The notes under the pieces: model-generated
Databases searched by the model: none
Seen by the model: the letters and a program-made list of their open reading frames with translations, nothing else
Told to the model about the DNA's origin: nothing
Translations under genes and position numbers: made by a program
From: CAVQGZ01 sp963712175
Lineage (GTDB): Bacteria > Actinomycetota > Actinomycetes > Jiangellales > Jiangellaceae
Length of the DNA stretch: 64,000 bases
Assembly (NCBI GenBank): GCA_963712175.1
Contig: CAVQGZ010000004.1
Span: 310,001 to 374,000, forward strand
Direction: 5' to 3'
Shown: piece by piece, positions 43,753 through 53,046 of the stretch
Numbering within the stretch: position 1 is the first letter of the stretch
How the letters are laid out: the number at the start of each line of letters is the position of its first letter

Positions 43753-46700
43753 GTGCACGATGCCTTCCCGTCCGCCCAGGGGCTCTACAACAGCGCGTTC
43801 GAGCATGACGCCTGTGGCGTGGCGTTCGTCGCCACCCTCACCGGCGTGCCCACCCACGACATCGTGGCCAAGGGCCTGACCGCGCTGCGCAACCTCGAGC
43901 ACCGAGGCGCCGTCGGCAGCGAGCCCGACTCCGGCGACGGTGCCGGCATCCTCATCCAGGTCCCTGATGCCTTCTTCCGCGATGTCGTCAGCTTCGACCT
44001 GCCCGAAGCCGGTCACTACGCCGTCGGGATGGCGTTCATCCCGGACGGCGCGATGGCGCAGACGATCGCTCTCGTCGAGCGCCTTGCGGCCGAGGAATCG
44101 CTGCGGGTGCTGGGTTGGCGCGACGTCCCCGTCACTCCCTCCCTTCTCGGGACGGCGTCGCGCTCGGCGATGCCGCACTTCCGCCACCTCTTCCTGGCCC
44201 CGCTCAACCGCGACCGGGCGATCGACCGGTCGGTGCAGGGCGTGGAGCTCGACCGGCGCGCCTTCTGCCTGCGCAAGCGAATCGAGCACGTCTCGGCCGA
44301 GCAGGGCGCTGGCGTGTACTTCCCGAGCCTGTCCTCGCGGACCCTCGTCTACAAGGGCATGCTCACCACGGGACAGCTCGAGCCCTTCTTCCCGGACCTG
44401 TCCGACCGGCGCATCACCTCGGCGCTGGCGCTGGTTCACTCGCGGTTCAGCACCAACACCTTCCCGTCCTGGCCCCTGGCCCACCCGTACCGGTACGTCG
44501 CCCACAACGGCGAGATCAACACCGTCATGGGCAACCGCAACTGGATGCGTGCCCGCGAGGCCCAGCTGGCCAGCGACCTGATCCCCGGTGACCTGGAGCG
44601 GATCTTCCCGATCTGCACGCCCGGGGCCAGCGACTCGGCGACCTTCGACGAGGTGCTCGAGCTGCTGCACCTCGGTGGTCGCGACCTGCCGCACGCCGTG
44701 CTCATGATGATCCCGGAGGCCTGGGAGAACCACGAGCAGATGGACCCTGCTCGTCGCGCCTTCTACTCCTACCACGCTTCCCTGATGGAGCCGTGGGACG
44801 GCCCGGCGTCCGTGGTGTTCACCGACGGCCGCAAGGTCGGCGCCGTGCTCGACCGCAACGGCCTGCGCCCGTCGCGGTTCTGGGTCACCGAGGACGGCCT
44901 CGTCGTCATGGCCTCGGAGGTCGGTGTCCTGGACATCGAGCCCGCCGACGTGGTGCGCAAGGGACGGCTGCAGCCCGGGCGCATGTTCCTGGTCGACCTG
45001 GACGAGCACCGCATCGTGGAGGACGACGAGATCAAGGCCGAGCTGGCAGCCGCCAACCCCTACCAGGAGTGGCTGGACGCCGGAACCATCGACCTGGAGA
45101 CCCTGGTCGATCGTGAGCACGTCGTGCACAGCCACTCCAGCGTGACCCGCCGCCAGCAGACCTTCGGCTACACCGACGAAGAGCTGCGGGTTCTCCTCAC
45201 CCCGATGGCGCGCACGGGTGCCGAGCCCCTCGGCTCGATGGGCACCGACACGCCCATCGCCGTCCTGTCGTCACGTCCACGCCTGCTCTTCGACTACTTC
45301 ACCCAGCTGTTCGCCCAGGTCACCAACCCTCCGCTGGACGCGATCCGCGAGCAGCTCGTCACCTCGCTGAGCGCCACCACGGGGCCTGAGGGCAACGTGC
45401 TCGACACCACACCGGCCCAGTGCCGCCAGGTGCGCCTGCACTTCCCGGTCATCGACAACGACCAGCTGGCCAAGATCCGCTACATCAACGCCGACGGCGA
45501 CCTGCCCGGGTTCGCGGCAGCTCGGGTGCGCGGGCTGTACAAGGTGGCCGAGGATGGACAGGGGCTCGAGCGTCGCCTGGGCGAGATCTTCGACGAGGTC
45601 GACTCGCTGATCGCCGACGGCAAGCGCTTCATCATCCTGTCCGACCGTGACAGCAACGTCGAGAAGGCGCCGATCCCGTCGCTCCTGCTGTGCTCGGCAG
45701 TGCACCACCACCTGGTGCGCACGAAGCAGCGCACCCAGGTGGGATTGCTGGTGGAGGCCGGCGACGTGCGTGAGGTGCACCACGTGGCTCTTCTGATCGG
45801 CTACGGCGCGTCGGCGGTCAACCCCTACCTGGCTATGGAGACGGTGGAGAACATGGCCCGGGCGGGGGTCTACCTGCCCGGTGTCGAGCCCGAGACGGCC
45901 GTGGCCAACCTCGTCAAGGCCCTGGGCAAGGGTGTTCTCAAGGTCATGAGCAAGATGGGTGTCTCGACCGTCGCCTCCTACACCGGCGCCCAGATCTTCG
46001 AGGCGATCGGGCTGTCGCAGGAGCTGGTCGACGAGCACTTCACCGGAACGACCTCCCGTCTGGGTGGCGTCGGTCTCGACGTGATCGCCGAGGAGGTGCG
46101 ACGCCGCCACGACGTGGCCTACCCGCCCAGCGGGGTCCCGCAGGCCCATCGTCAGCTCGAGGTCGGTGGGGAGTACCAGTGGCGTCGGGAGGGTCCGCCG
46201 CACCTGTTCGACCCCGACACCGTCTTCAGGCTCCAGCACGCGACCCGTGCCGGCCAGTACGACGTCTTCAAGGCCTACACCCACAAGGTCGACGAGCAGT
46301 CCGAGCGGCTCATGACCCTGCGCGGGCTCTTCTCGCTGCGCACCGGCGTGCGCCCGCCTGTCCCGATCGACGAGGTCGAGCCCGTCTCAGAAATCGTGAA
46401 GCGCTTCTCCACCGGCGCCATGTCCTACGGCTCCATCTCGATGGAGGCGCACGAGACGCTGGCCATCGCGATGAACAGGCTCGGGGCGAAGTCGAACACC
46501 GGCGAGGGCGGCGAGGACCCCGAGCGCCTGCACGACCCGGCCCGACGCAGCGCGATCAAGCAGGTTGCCTCCGGCCGATTCGGGGTGACCTCGGAGTACC
46601 TGACGAACTCCGACGACATCCAGATCAAGATGGCCCAGGGCGCCAAGCCTGGTGAGGGCGGCCAGCTGCCCGGCCCGAAGGTCTGGCCGTGGATCGCCAA

Positions 46701-48312
46701 GACCCGCTACTCCACACCGGGGGTCGGCCTGATCTCGCCGCCCCCGCACCACGACATCTACTCGATCGAAGACCTTGCCCAGCTGATCCACGACCTCAAG
46801 AACGCCAACCCGCAAGCCCGGATCCACGTGAAGCTGGTCGCGCAGATGGGGGTCGGCACCGTCGCCGCCGGGGTCAGCAAGGCCCACGCGGACGTGGTGC
46901 TGATCTCCGGCCACGACGGCGGGACCGGTGCGTCGCCGCTGACCTCGCTGAAGCACGCCGGTGGACCCTGGGAGCTCGGCCTTGCCGAGACCCAGCAGAC
47001 GCTGCTGCTCAACGGTCTGCGCGACCGGATCGTCGTGCAGACCGACGGCCAGATGAAGACCGGCCGCGACGTCGTCATCGCCGCCCTGCTCGGAGCCGAG
47101 GAGTACGGCTTCTCGACTGCTCCGCTCGTGGTGTCCGGCTGCGTGATGATGCGCGTGTGCCACCTCGACACGTGCCCGGTGGGTGTTGCGACTCAGGACC
47201 CGGAGCTGCGCAAGCGCTACTCGGGTCAGCCGGAGTTCGTGGAGCGGTTCTTCCTCTACATCGCCGAGGAGGTGCGTGAGTACCTTGCTGAGATGGGCTT
47301 CCGCAGCCTGGACGAGGCGATCGGGCACGCCGAGCTGCTCGACACCGACCGGGCGGTGGCGCACTGGAAGACGGCCGGGCTGGACCTGACGCCGATCCTG
47401 CACACGCCCGACCTGCCGGCCGGGGCCGACCTGCACCAGACGACGACGCAGGACCACGGGCTGGTCAAGGCCCTCGACAACGAGCTCATCGAGCTCAGCC
47501 GTGACGCCCTCGACAACGGCGAGCCGGTTCGCGCTCAGGTGGCGATCCGCAACGTCAACCGCACCGTCGGGACGATGCTCGGTCACGAGGTCACCAGCCG
47601 CTACAAGGGTGACGGCCTGCCCGACGGCACCATCGACATCACCTTCACCGGATCGGCAGGGCAGTCCTTCGGAGCCTTCTTGCCTCGAGGCGTGACCCTT
47701 CGTCTCGAAGGTGACGCCAACGACTACCTGGGCAAGGGGCTCTCGGGCGGGCGCATCGTGGTTCGCCCGGACCGCGCGGCCGCGTTCGCCGCCGAGGAGA
47801 ACATCGTCGCCGGGAACGTCATCGCCTACGGCGCGACCGCCGGCGAGCTGTTCGTTCGCGGCCTGGTCGGTGAACGGTTCTGCGTGCGCAACTCCGGTGC
47901 TGTCGCTGTCGTCGAAGGCGTCGGTGACCACGCATGCGAGTACATGACCGGTGGCCGGGTGGTGGTGCTCGGTCCTACCGGCCGCAACGTCGCGGCCGGC
48001 ATGTCCGGTGGCATCGCCTACGTCCTGGACCTCGACCCGAACAAGGTGAACACCGAGATGGTCGAGGTCACAGGCCTGGACGCCGACGACGTCGCGCTGG
48101 TGCGCGGTCTCGTGACCCGGCACTACGAGAACACCGAGTCGAACGTGGCCGGTGAGCTGTTGGCGTTGTGGGACAGCGACGCCGACGGCGTCTCCGCACG
48201 GTTCAGCAAGATCATGCCGGTCGACTACAAGCGAGTACTCGACGCTGAGGCGGCTGCCCGGCGCGAGGGCCGTGACGTCCTGGAGGCAATCATGGAGGCA
48301 TCGCGTGGCTGA
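43753..48312 (+). CDS. gltB: Glutamate synthase large subunit
   Basis: A 1519-residue NADPH-GOGAT alpha subunit. GTG 43753 with AGAGG 6 bases upstream places the catalytic N-terminal cysteine at C21 (FEHDACGVAFVATL), implying removal of a short propeptide. Domain order: class II glutaminase (to about 430), central linker domain, FMN synthase domain (about 830-1210, with KLVAQMGVGTVAAGVSKAHA and SGHDGGTGASPLTS), the [3Fe-4S] site C-x5-C-x4-C in SGCVMMRVCHLDTCPVGVAT, and the C-terminal GXG beta-helix. TACTCT at 43640-43645 may be its -10 box, giving a leader of about 100 bases. Stop overlaps gltD by 8 bases. Confidence 0.97.
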   Translation: MHDAFPSAQGLYNSAFEHDACGVAFVATLTGVPTHDIVAKGLTALRNLEHRGAVGSEPDSGDGAGILIQVPDAFFRDVVSFDLPEAGHYAVGMAFIPDGAMAQTIALVERLAAEESLRVLGWRDVPVTPSLLGTASRSAMPHFRHLFLAPLNRDRAIDRSVQGVELDRRAFCLRKRIEHVSAEQGAGVYFPSLSSRTLVYKGMLTTGQLEPFFPDLSDRRITSALALVHSRFSTNTFPSWPLAHPYRYVAHNGEINTVMGNRNWMRAREAQLASDLIPGDLERIFPICTPGASDSATFDEVLELLHLGGRDLPHAVLMMIPEAWENHEQMDPARRAFYSYHASLMEPWDGPASVVFTDGRKVGAVLDRNGLRPSRFWVTEDGLVVMASEVGVLDIEPADVVRKGRLQPGRMFLVDLDEHRIVEDDEIKAELAAANPYQEWLDAGTIDLETLVDREHVVHSHSSVTRRQQTFGYTDEELRVLLTPMARTGAEPLGSMGTDTPIAVLSSRPRLLFDYFTQLFAQVTNPPLDAIREQLVTSLSATTGPEGNVLDTTPAQCRQVRLHFPVIDNDQLAKIRYINADGDLPGFAAARVRGLYKVAEDGQGLERRLGEIFDEVDSLIADGKRFIILSDRDSNVEKAPIPSLLLCSAVHHHLVRTKQRTQVGLLVEAGDVREVHHVALLIGYGASAVNPYLAMETVENMARAGVYLPGVEPETAVANLVKALGKGVLKVMSKMGVSTVASYTGAQIFEAIGLSQELVDEHFTGTTSRLGGVGLDVIAEEVRRRHDVAYPPSGVPQAHRQLEVGGEYQWRREGPPHLFDPDTVFRLQHATRAGQYDVFKAYTHKVDEQSERLMTLRGLFSLRTGVRPPVPIDEVEPVSEIVKRFSTGAMSYGSISMEAHETLAIAMNRLGAKSNTGEGGEDPERLHDPARRSAIKQVASGRFGVTSEYLTNSDDIQIKMAQGAKPGEGGQLPGPKVWPWIAKTRYSTPGVGLISPPPHHDIYSIEDLAQLIHDLKNANPQARIHVKLVAQMGVGTVAAGVSKAHADVVLISGHDGGTGASPLTSLKHAGGPWELGLAETQQTLLLNGLRDRIVVQTDGQMKTGRDVVIAALLGAEEYGFSTAPLVVSGCVMMRVCHLDTCPVGVATQDPELRKRYSGQPEFVERFFLYIAEEVREYLAEMGFRSLDEAIGHAELLDTDRAVAHWKTAGLDLTPILHTPDLPAGADLHQTTTQDHGLVKALDNELIELSRDALDNGEPVRAQVAIRNVNRTVGTMLGHEVTSRYKGDGLPDGTIDITFTGSAGQSFGAFLPRGVTLRLEGDANDYLGKGLSGGRIVVRPDRAAAFAAEENIVAGNVIAYGATAGELFVRGLVGERFCVRNSGAVAVVEGVGDHACEYMTGGRVVVLGPTGRNVAAGMSGGIAYVLDLDPNKVNTEMVEVTGLDADDVALVRGLVTRHYENTESNVAGELLALWDSDADGVSARFSKIMPVDYKRVLDAEAAARREGRDVLEAIMEASRG

Positions 48313-49771
48313 CCCCCGTGGATTCCTGACCACCCAGCGCCAGACGGCCGACTACCGGCCTGCCGACGAGCGGGTCAAGGACTGGAACGAGCTGTACCCC
48401 GACGCCCCCGGGCGCGTCCTGCTGCCGATCATCACCGAGCAGGCAGGCCGGTGCATGGACTGCGGCATCCCCTTCTGCCACCAGGGCTGCCCGTTGGGCA
48501 ACCTGATCCCGGAGTGGAACGACCTCGTCTGGCGTGCCGACTGGCGCGCCGCGATCGAGCGCCTGCACGCGACCAACAACTTCCCGGAGTTCACCGGTCG
48601 TCTCTGCCCGGCTCCCTGCGAGGCCGCGTGCGTCCTGGGCATCAACCAGCCGGCGGTGACCATCAAGAACGTCGAGGTCTCCATCATCGACCGAGCCTGG
48701 GACGAGGGCTGGGTTCAGCCGCAGCCCGCGGACCGGCTCACCGACAAGACGGTCGCGGTGATCGGTTCTGGTCCTGCGGGCCTGGCGGTCGCGCAGCAGC
48801 TCACGCGAGCCGGGCACACGGTGGCGGTCTACGAGCGCGACGACCGTCCCGGTGGGCTGCTGCGCTATGGCATCCCAGAGTTCAAGATGGAGAAGCGCCA
48901 TGTCGAGCGGCGCCTGGACCAGATGCGCCGCGAGGGCACCGTCTTCCGCTCGGGCATCGACGTCGGCTCCGACCTCACCGGGCACCAGCTGCGCAAGCGC
49001 TACGACGCTGTGGTCCTGGCGGTGGGCGCCACCTCGTGGCGTGACCTGCCGATCCCCGGACGCGACCTGGACGGGATTCTCCAGGCCATGCAGTACCTGC
49101 CACCGGCCAACCGGAGCGCGCTTGGCGAGGACGTCTCGGGCCAGGTCACCGCCGAGGGCAAGCACGTGGTGATCATCGGCGGTGGCGACACCGGCGCGGA
49201 CTGTGTGGGTACTGCCCACCGGCAGGGCGCGGCGTCGGTCACGCAGCTGGAGATCATGCCCCAGCCGCCGCAGACCCGCCCCGACCTGACGCCGTGGCCG
49301 ACGTGGCCGCTGATGCTGCGCACCTCCCCGGCCCATGAGGAGGGTGGGCAGCGCGTCTTCTCGGTCGGAACCCAGGAGTTCCTCGGCACCGACGAGGGCG
49401 CGGTGCGGGCCCTCCGCCTCGTGGAGGTTCAGGCGGGGGACAAGGGCTTCGAGCCCGTCCCGGGCACCGAGCGGGAGCTGCCCGCCGACCTGGTGCTGCT
49501 GGCCATGGGCTTCGTCGGGCCGGAGCGCTCGCCGTTGCTGGAGCAGCTCGGCGTCGAGCTCGACCAGCGCGGCACCGTCGCCCGCGACGCCTCGTACACC
49601 ACGAACGTCGACGGGGTCTTCGTCGCCGGAGATGCCGGACGTGGCCAGTCCCTCATCGTGTGGGCGATCGCCGAGGGCCGGGCGTGCGCGGCTGCCGTCG
49701 ACGAGTACCTGACGGGCTCGACCGAGCTGCCGTCCCCCGTCGCGCCCACGGACCGTCCGATCGTCGCCTGA
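48305..49771 (+). CDS. gltD: Glutamate synthase small subunit
   Basis: A 488-residue beta subunit passing electrons from NADPH to GltB. N-terminal cysteine clusters for two [4Fe-4S] centres: GRCMDCGIPFCHQGCPLGN and GRLCPAPCEAACVLG. FAD-binding VAVIGSGPAGLAVAQQL and GGLLRYGIPEFKMEK; NADPH-binding HVVIIGGGDTGADCVGTAHR; C-terminal TNVDGVFVAGDAGRGQSLI. GTG 48305 overlaps gltB by 8 bases. Confidence 0.97.
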   Translation: MADPRGFLTTQRQTADYRPADERVKDWNELYPDAPGRVLLPIITEQAGRCMDCGIPFCHQGCPLGNLIPEWNDLVWRADWRAAIERLHATNNFPEFTGRLCPAPCEAACVLGINQPAVTIKNVEVSIIDRAWDEGWVQPQPADRLTDKTVAVIGSGPAGLAVAQQLTRAGHTVAVYERDDRPGGLLRYGIPEFKMEKRHVERRLDQMRREGTVFRSGIDVGSDLTGHQLRKRYDAVVLAVGATSWRDLPIPGRDLDGILQAMQYLPPANRSALGEDVSGQVTAEGKHVVIIGGGDTGADCVGTAHRQGAASVTQLEIMPQPPQTRPDLTPWPTWPLMLRTSPAHEEGGQRVFSVGTQEFLGTDEGAVRALRLVEVQAGDKGFEPVPGTERELPADLVLLAMGFVGPERSPLLEQLGVELDQRGTVARDASYTTNVDGVFVAGDAGRGQSLIVWAIAEGRACAAAVDEYLTGSTELPSPVAPTDRPIVA

Positions 49772-49798
49772 CGACACTGCGCCGCCGGTTCGCCCGAC

Positions 49799-49871
49799 CC
49801 CTCGACGAGGGAAGCGTCAGTGGTGGACTCTGCCTGAACGACGCGCCACCGACCCCGGCAGCGACTACCGT
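49799..49871 (+). promoter_or_regulatory. pyk leaderless -10 element with upstream 13-base palindrome
   Basis: TACCGT (49866-49871) ends 7 bases before GTG 49879. CCCTCG-A-CGAGGG (49799-49811) is a perfect 13-base palindrome 54 bases upstream of it, and could be an operator; it has the same 6-1-6 design as the palindrome at hisD but another sequence. Confidence 0.4.
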
Positions 49872-49878
49872 CCCCTTC

Positions 49879-51336
49879 GTGCGCCGCGCCAAGATCGTCT
49901 GCACCCTCGGTCCAGCGACTGAGTCCGTCGACAGCGTCCGTGAGCTGATCACGGCCGGCATGGACGTCGCTCGGTTCAACATGAGCCACGGCAGCCATGA
50001 GGATCATGACCGCCGGTACTCGGTCGTGCGTGAGGTCTCCGAGGAGTTCGACCGGCCCGTCGCTATCCTCGCTGACCTCCAGGGCCCGAAGATCCGGCTC
50101 GGCACCTTCGCCGAAGGCCCGCACGACCTGGCCACGGGCGACGAGTTCACGATCACGACCGATGATGTCGTCGGTGACCGGGCGATCTGCTCGACGACCT
50201 ACAAGGGACTGGCCGAGGACAGCGCTCCCGGCGACCGCCTGCTGATCGACGACGGCAAGATCGTGGTCGAGGTCACCTCCGTCGAGGGGCCCCAGGTGCG
50301 CACCCGTGTCGTGGAGGGCGGCCCGGTCTCCAACAGCAAGGGGATCAACTTGCCAGGGGTCGCCGTCAACGTCCCGGCCCTCAGCGAGAAGGACGAGGAG
50401 GACCTGCGCTGGGCCATGCGCACCGGGGTCGACCTCGTGGCTCTGTCGTTCGTGCGGGACCCGTCCGACATCGAGCCCGTGCACCGCATCATGGACGAGT
50501 TCGGCCACCGCGTTCCCGTGATCGCCAAGCTGGAGAAGCCGCAGGCCATCCAGAACCTCGAGCGCATCGTCATGGCGTTCGACGGCATCATGGTCGCCCG
50601 CGGAGACCTGGGCGTGGAGCTGCCGCTGTGGGAGGTCCCCCTCGTCCAGAAGCGTGCCGTCGAGCTAGCGCGCCGTCGCGCCAAGCCGGTGATCGTCGCC
50701 ACCCAGATGCTCGAGTCGATGATCACGAGCTTCCGCCCGACGCGCGCCGAGGCCTCCGACGTCGCCAACGCCATCTTGGACGGGGCGGACGCCGTCATGC
50801 TGTCGGGGGAGACCAGCATCGGCAGCTACCCGATCGAAGCCGTCGAGACGATGGCCCACATCGTCGAGACGACCGAGGAGGAGGGGTTCGAGCGGATCCC
50901 GAAGCTCACCACCAAGCCTCGCACCGGTGGCGGGGCGATCACGCTGGCGGCTGCCGACACCGGCGCCGTCATGGGCGCCCAGTACCTGGCTGCGTTCACC
51001 CAGAGCGGTGACTCCGCCCGGCGCCTGGCACGGCTGCGCTCGCCGATCCCGATGCTGGCGTTCACACCCCTGGAGTCCACGAGGCGGCAGCTGGCCCTGG
51101 TGTGGGGAGTACGGGCGTTCGTCGTCGAGGTCGTACCCAGCACCGACGAGGCCGTCAGGGTGGTCGACGCGGGCCTGCGCGACGCCGGCCTTGCCAGCGA
51201 CGGAGACCTGATCGTGCTGGTCGCCGGCAGTCCGCCCGGTCACGCGGGCACGACCAACACCATGCGGCTGCACCGCATCGGTGACCCGGTCGAAGGGCTG
51301 ATCCCGGACAACCCGGGGGCGATCCACGACCGCTAG
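49879..51336 (+). CDS. pyk: Pyruvate kinase
   Basis: A 485-residue glycolytic enzyme. RRAKIVCTLGPATESVDSVR at the N-terminus, ARFNMSHGSHEDHDRRY, AILADLQGPKIRLG, the B domain (about 70-170), VDLVALSFVRDPSDI, VIAKLEKPQAIQNL with the catalytic Lys, GIMVARGDLGVELP and KPVIVATQMLESMI, then an effector-binding C domain with AFTQSGDSARRLARLR. Frames further upstream are open but GTG 49879 starts at the family N-terminus and is preceded 7 bases earlier by TACCGT, so it is taken as leaderless. Confidence 0.97.
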   Translation: MRRAKIVCTLGPATESVDSVRELITAGMDVARFNMSHGSHEDHDRRYSVVREVSEEFDRPVAILADLQGPKIRLGTFAEGPHDLATGDEFTITTDDVVGDRAICSTTYKGLAEDSAPGDRLLIDDGKIVVEVTSVEGPQVRTRVVEGGPVSNSKGINLPGVAVNVPALSEKDEEDLRWAMRTGVDLVALSFVRDPSDIEPVHRIMDEFGHRVPVIAKLEKPQAIQNLERIVMAFDGIMVARGDLGVELPLWEVPLVQKRAVELARRRAKPVIVATQMLESMITSFRPTRAEASDVANAILDGADAVMLSGETSIGSYPIEAVETMAHIVETTEEEGFERIPKLTTKPRTGGGAITLAAADTGAVMGAQYLAAFTQSGDSARRLARLRSPIPMLAFTPLESTRRQLALVWGVRAFVVEVVPSTDEAVRVVDAGLRDAGLASDGDLIVLVAGSPPGHAGTTNTMRLHRIGDPVEGLIPDNPGAIHDR

Positions 51337-51345
51337 TCTCGTGGG

Positions 51346-51429
51346 TGCCGGGTGCGGGACTTGAACCCGCACGCCCTCGCGGGCAGCGGTTTTTGAGACC
51401 GCCATGTCTGCCTGTTCCATCAACCCGGC
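51346..51429 (-). tRNA. tRNA-Leu(CAA)
   Basis: Read on the minus strand, GCCGGGT (51429-51423) pairs with ACCCGGC (51353-51347) as acceptor stem, discriminator A at 51346. Anticodon stem GCGGT/ACCGC encloses loop CTCAAAA with anticodon CAA (51395-51393), decoding UUG. A long class II variable arm (TGCCCGCGAGGGCGT) and the T arm GCGGGTTCAAGTCCCGC identify a leucine tRNA. CCA is not encoded at the 3' end. Confidence 0.96.
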
Positions 51430-51487
51430 TCGACGCGCAGCACCAGCGTAACGGGGCTGGAACGCAGCCACCGAGGAGAGGAGCGGG

Positions 51488-52093
51488 GTGAGCAGCCAGG
51501 CGCCGCAGGCACCGACACCGCCGACGGTCGTGATCGCCGAGGACGACGCCCTCATTCGGCTCGACCTGCGAGAGATGCTCGAGGAGGAGGGCTACTCGGT
51601 GCTCGGCGAGGCCGGCGATGGCGAGCGCGCCGTCGCTCTGGCCGAAGAGCTGAGGCCTGACCTCGTCCTGCTCGACGTGCGCATGCCGGTCCTCGACGGG
51701 ATCTCCGCAGCCGCGCGGATCGTGGGCCAGCGCATCGCCCCTGTCGTGATGGTGACGGCCTACTCCCAGCGCGAGCAGGTCGAGCGAGCCCGCGACGCCG
51801 GTGCCATGGCCTACGTCGTCAAGCCGTTCACGGTCGCCGACCTGGTGCCCGCCATCGAGATCGCTCGGTCGCGCTTCGCCGAGATCACGGCTCTGGAGGC
51901 CGACGTGGCCGACCTCAGCGACCGGATCGAGACCCGCAAGCTGGTGGAGCGAGCCAAGGCTCGGCTGCAGGAGAGGTTCGCCATGAGCGAGCCCGACTCG
52001 TTCCGCTGGATCCAGCGAACCGCCATGGACAAGCGGACCAGCATGCGAGAAGTGGCCCAGCTGGTGCTGGACGAGGTGTCGAGAGAGCCGTAG
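51488..52093 (+). CDS. pdtaR: ANTAR-domain response regulator (PdtaR-like)
   Basis: A 201-residue antiterminator. Receiver domain (about 12-130): VVIAEDDALIRLDLREMLEE, phospho-acceptor Asp in LVLLDVRMPVLDG, MVTAYSQREQVERARDAGAM, Lys in AYVVKPFTVADLV. The ANTAR RNA-binding domain (about 140-198) reads ETRKLVERAKARLQERFAMS and SFRWIQRTAMDKRTSMREVA. PdtaR binds paired hairpins to prevent termination when phosphorylated by PdtaS, which is not in the window. GTG follows GGAGAGGAG. Placed between pyk/tRNA-Leu and an ABC pair. Confidence 0.95.
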   Translation: MSSQAPQAPTPPTVVIAEDDALIRLDLREMLEEEGYSVLGEAGDGERAVALAEELRPDLVLLDVRMPVLDGISAAARIVGQRIAPVVMVTAYSQREQVERARDAGAMAYVVKPFTVADLVPAIEIARSRFAEITALEADVADLSDRIETRKLVERAKARLQERFAMSEPDSFRWIQRTAMDKRTSMREVAQLVLDEVSREP

Positions 52094-52152
52094 ACCCGCG
52101 CTCGGGACAGTGGTCCCTTCTGCTCGCTCTCCGGCGCGACGATGCTGGTGGG

Positions 52153-53046
52153 ATGCTGCGAGTCGACGGACTCACGAAGACCTTCGGGTCGGTCACTGCC
52201 CTGGAGCAGGCGTCCTTCGAGGCGCACCCTGGCCGGATCGTCGGCTTTCTCGGACCCAACGGAGCAGGCAAGACGACAGCGATGCGCTGCATCTTCGGGC
52301 TGGTGCAGGCTGATTCGGGTCAGGTGCTCTGGAACGATCAGCCGGTCACGACCAGCACCAGGCTGCAGTTCGGGTACATGCCCGAGGAGCGCGGGCTCTA
52401 CCCCAAGATGGCCATCGGCGAGCAGCTGCGATACCTCGGGCGGCTGTCGGGCATGGAGAAGAAGGCAGCCGCCGACGCAGCCGAGGACTGGCTGAGCCGC
52501 CTGGGGCTGGGCGGTCGCGCGTCGGCCAAGGTGGAACAGCTCAGCCACGGCAACAAGCAGCGGGTCCAGCTCGCGGCGGCGCTCGTGCACGGTCCGACGC
52601 TCGCCGTGCTCGACGAGCCGTTCGCCGGCCTCGACCCGCTCGGCACGGACGCCCTGGCCAGCGAGCTGCGCAACCTCGCCGCACAGGGCACGACCATCCT
52701 GTTCTCGAGCCACCAGCTCGACCTGGTTCAGGATGTGTGCCAGGACGTCGTGGTCATCCACCAGGGGTGCGTGGTGCGCACGGGAACCCTGGACGAGCTG
52801 CGCTCCGGCTCCGCGGTGAGACGGCTGGCGGTCGAGGTGGACGGCCGCCCCTGGCGGCCCAACCACGTCGAGGCTCTGCCCGCGCTATCGGGCACCGGCA
52901 CCGGGACAGACCACCACGTGCTCCTACCCGTCGACGTCGCCGTGGACACCATCCTGGCGCAGGCCAGCTCGGCTGGGACGATCACCAGCCTGAGGTACGA
53001 GCCACCGAGCCTGTCAGACATCTTCCGTGAGGCGGTGGCCTCATGA
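52153..53046 (+). CDS. ABC transporter ATP-binding protein (NatA-like)
   Basis: A 297-residue ATPase: Walker A VGFLGPNGAGKTTAMRCIF, Q-loop region FGYMPEERGLYPKM, signature QLSHGNKQRVQLAAALV and Walker B LAVLDEPFAGLDPLGTDAL, His switch LFSSHQLDLVQDV, then a C-terminal DUF4162-like domain (about 220-297) as in NatA/YhaQ proteins. Pairs with the following permease (ATGA overlap). Possible substrates are Na+ or drugs; not determined. A GATGCT ends 6 bases before ATG 52153, suggesting a leaderless start. Confidence 0.93.
   Translation: MLRVDGLTKTFGSVTALEQASFEAHPGRIVGFLGPNGAGKTTAMRCIFGLVQADSGQVLWNDQPVTTSTRLQFGYMPEERGLYPKMAIGEQLRYLGRLSGMEKKAAADAAEDWLSRLGLGGRASAKVEQLSHGNKQRVQLAAALVHGPTLAVLDEPFAGLDPLGTDALASELRNLAAQGTTILFSSHQLDLVQDVCQDVVVIHQGCVVRTGTLDELRSGSAVRRLAVEVDGRPWRPNHVEALPALSGTGTGTDHHVLLPVDVAVDTILAQASSAGTITSLRYEPPSLSDIFREAVAS

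Noticed and set aside
46387..48333. 648-codon open frame antisense to gltB
   Set aside because: Shadow of gltB codon bias; low-complexity His/Arg/Gly/Val-rich translation with no family motif.
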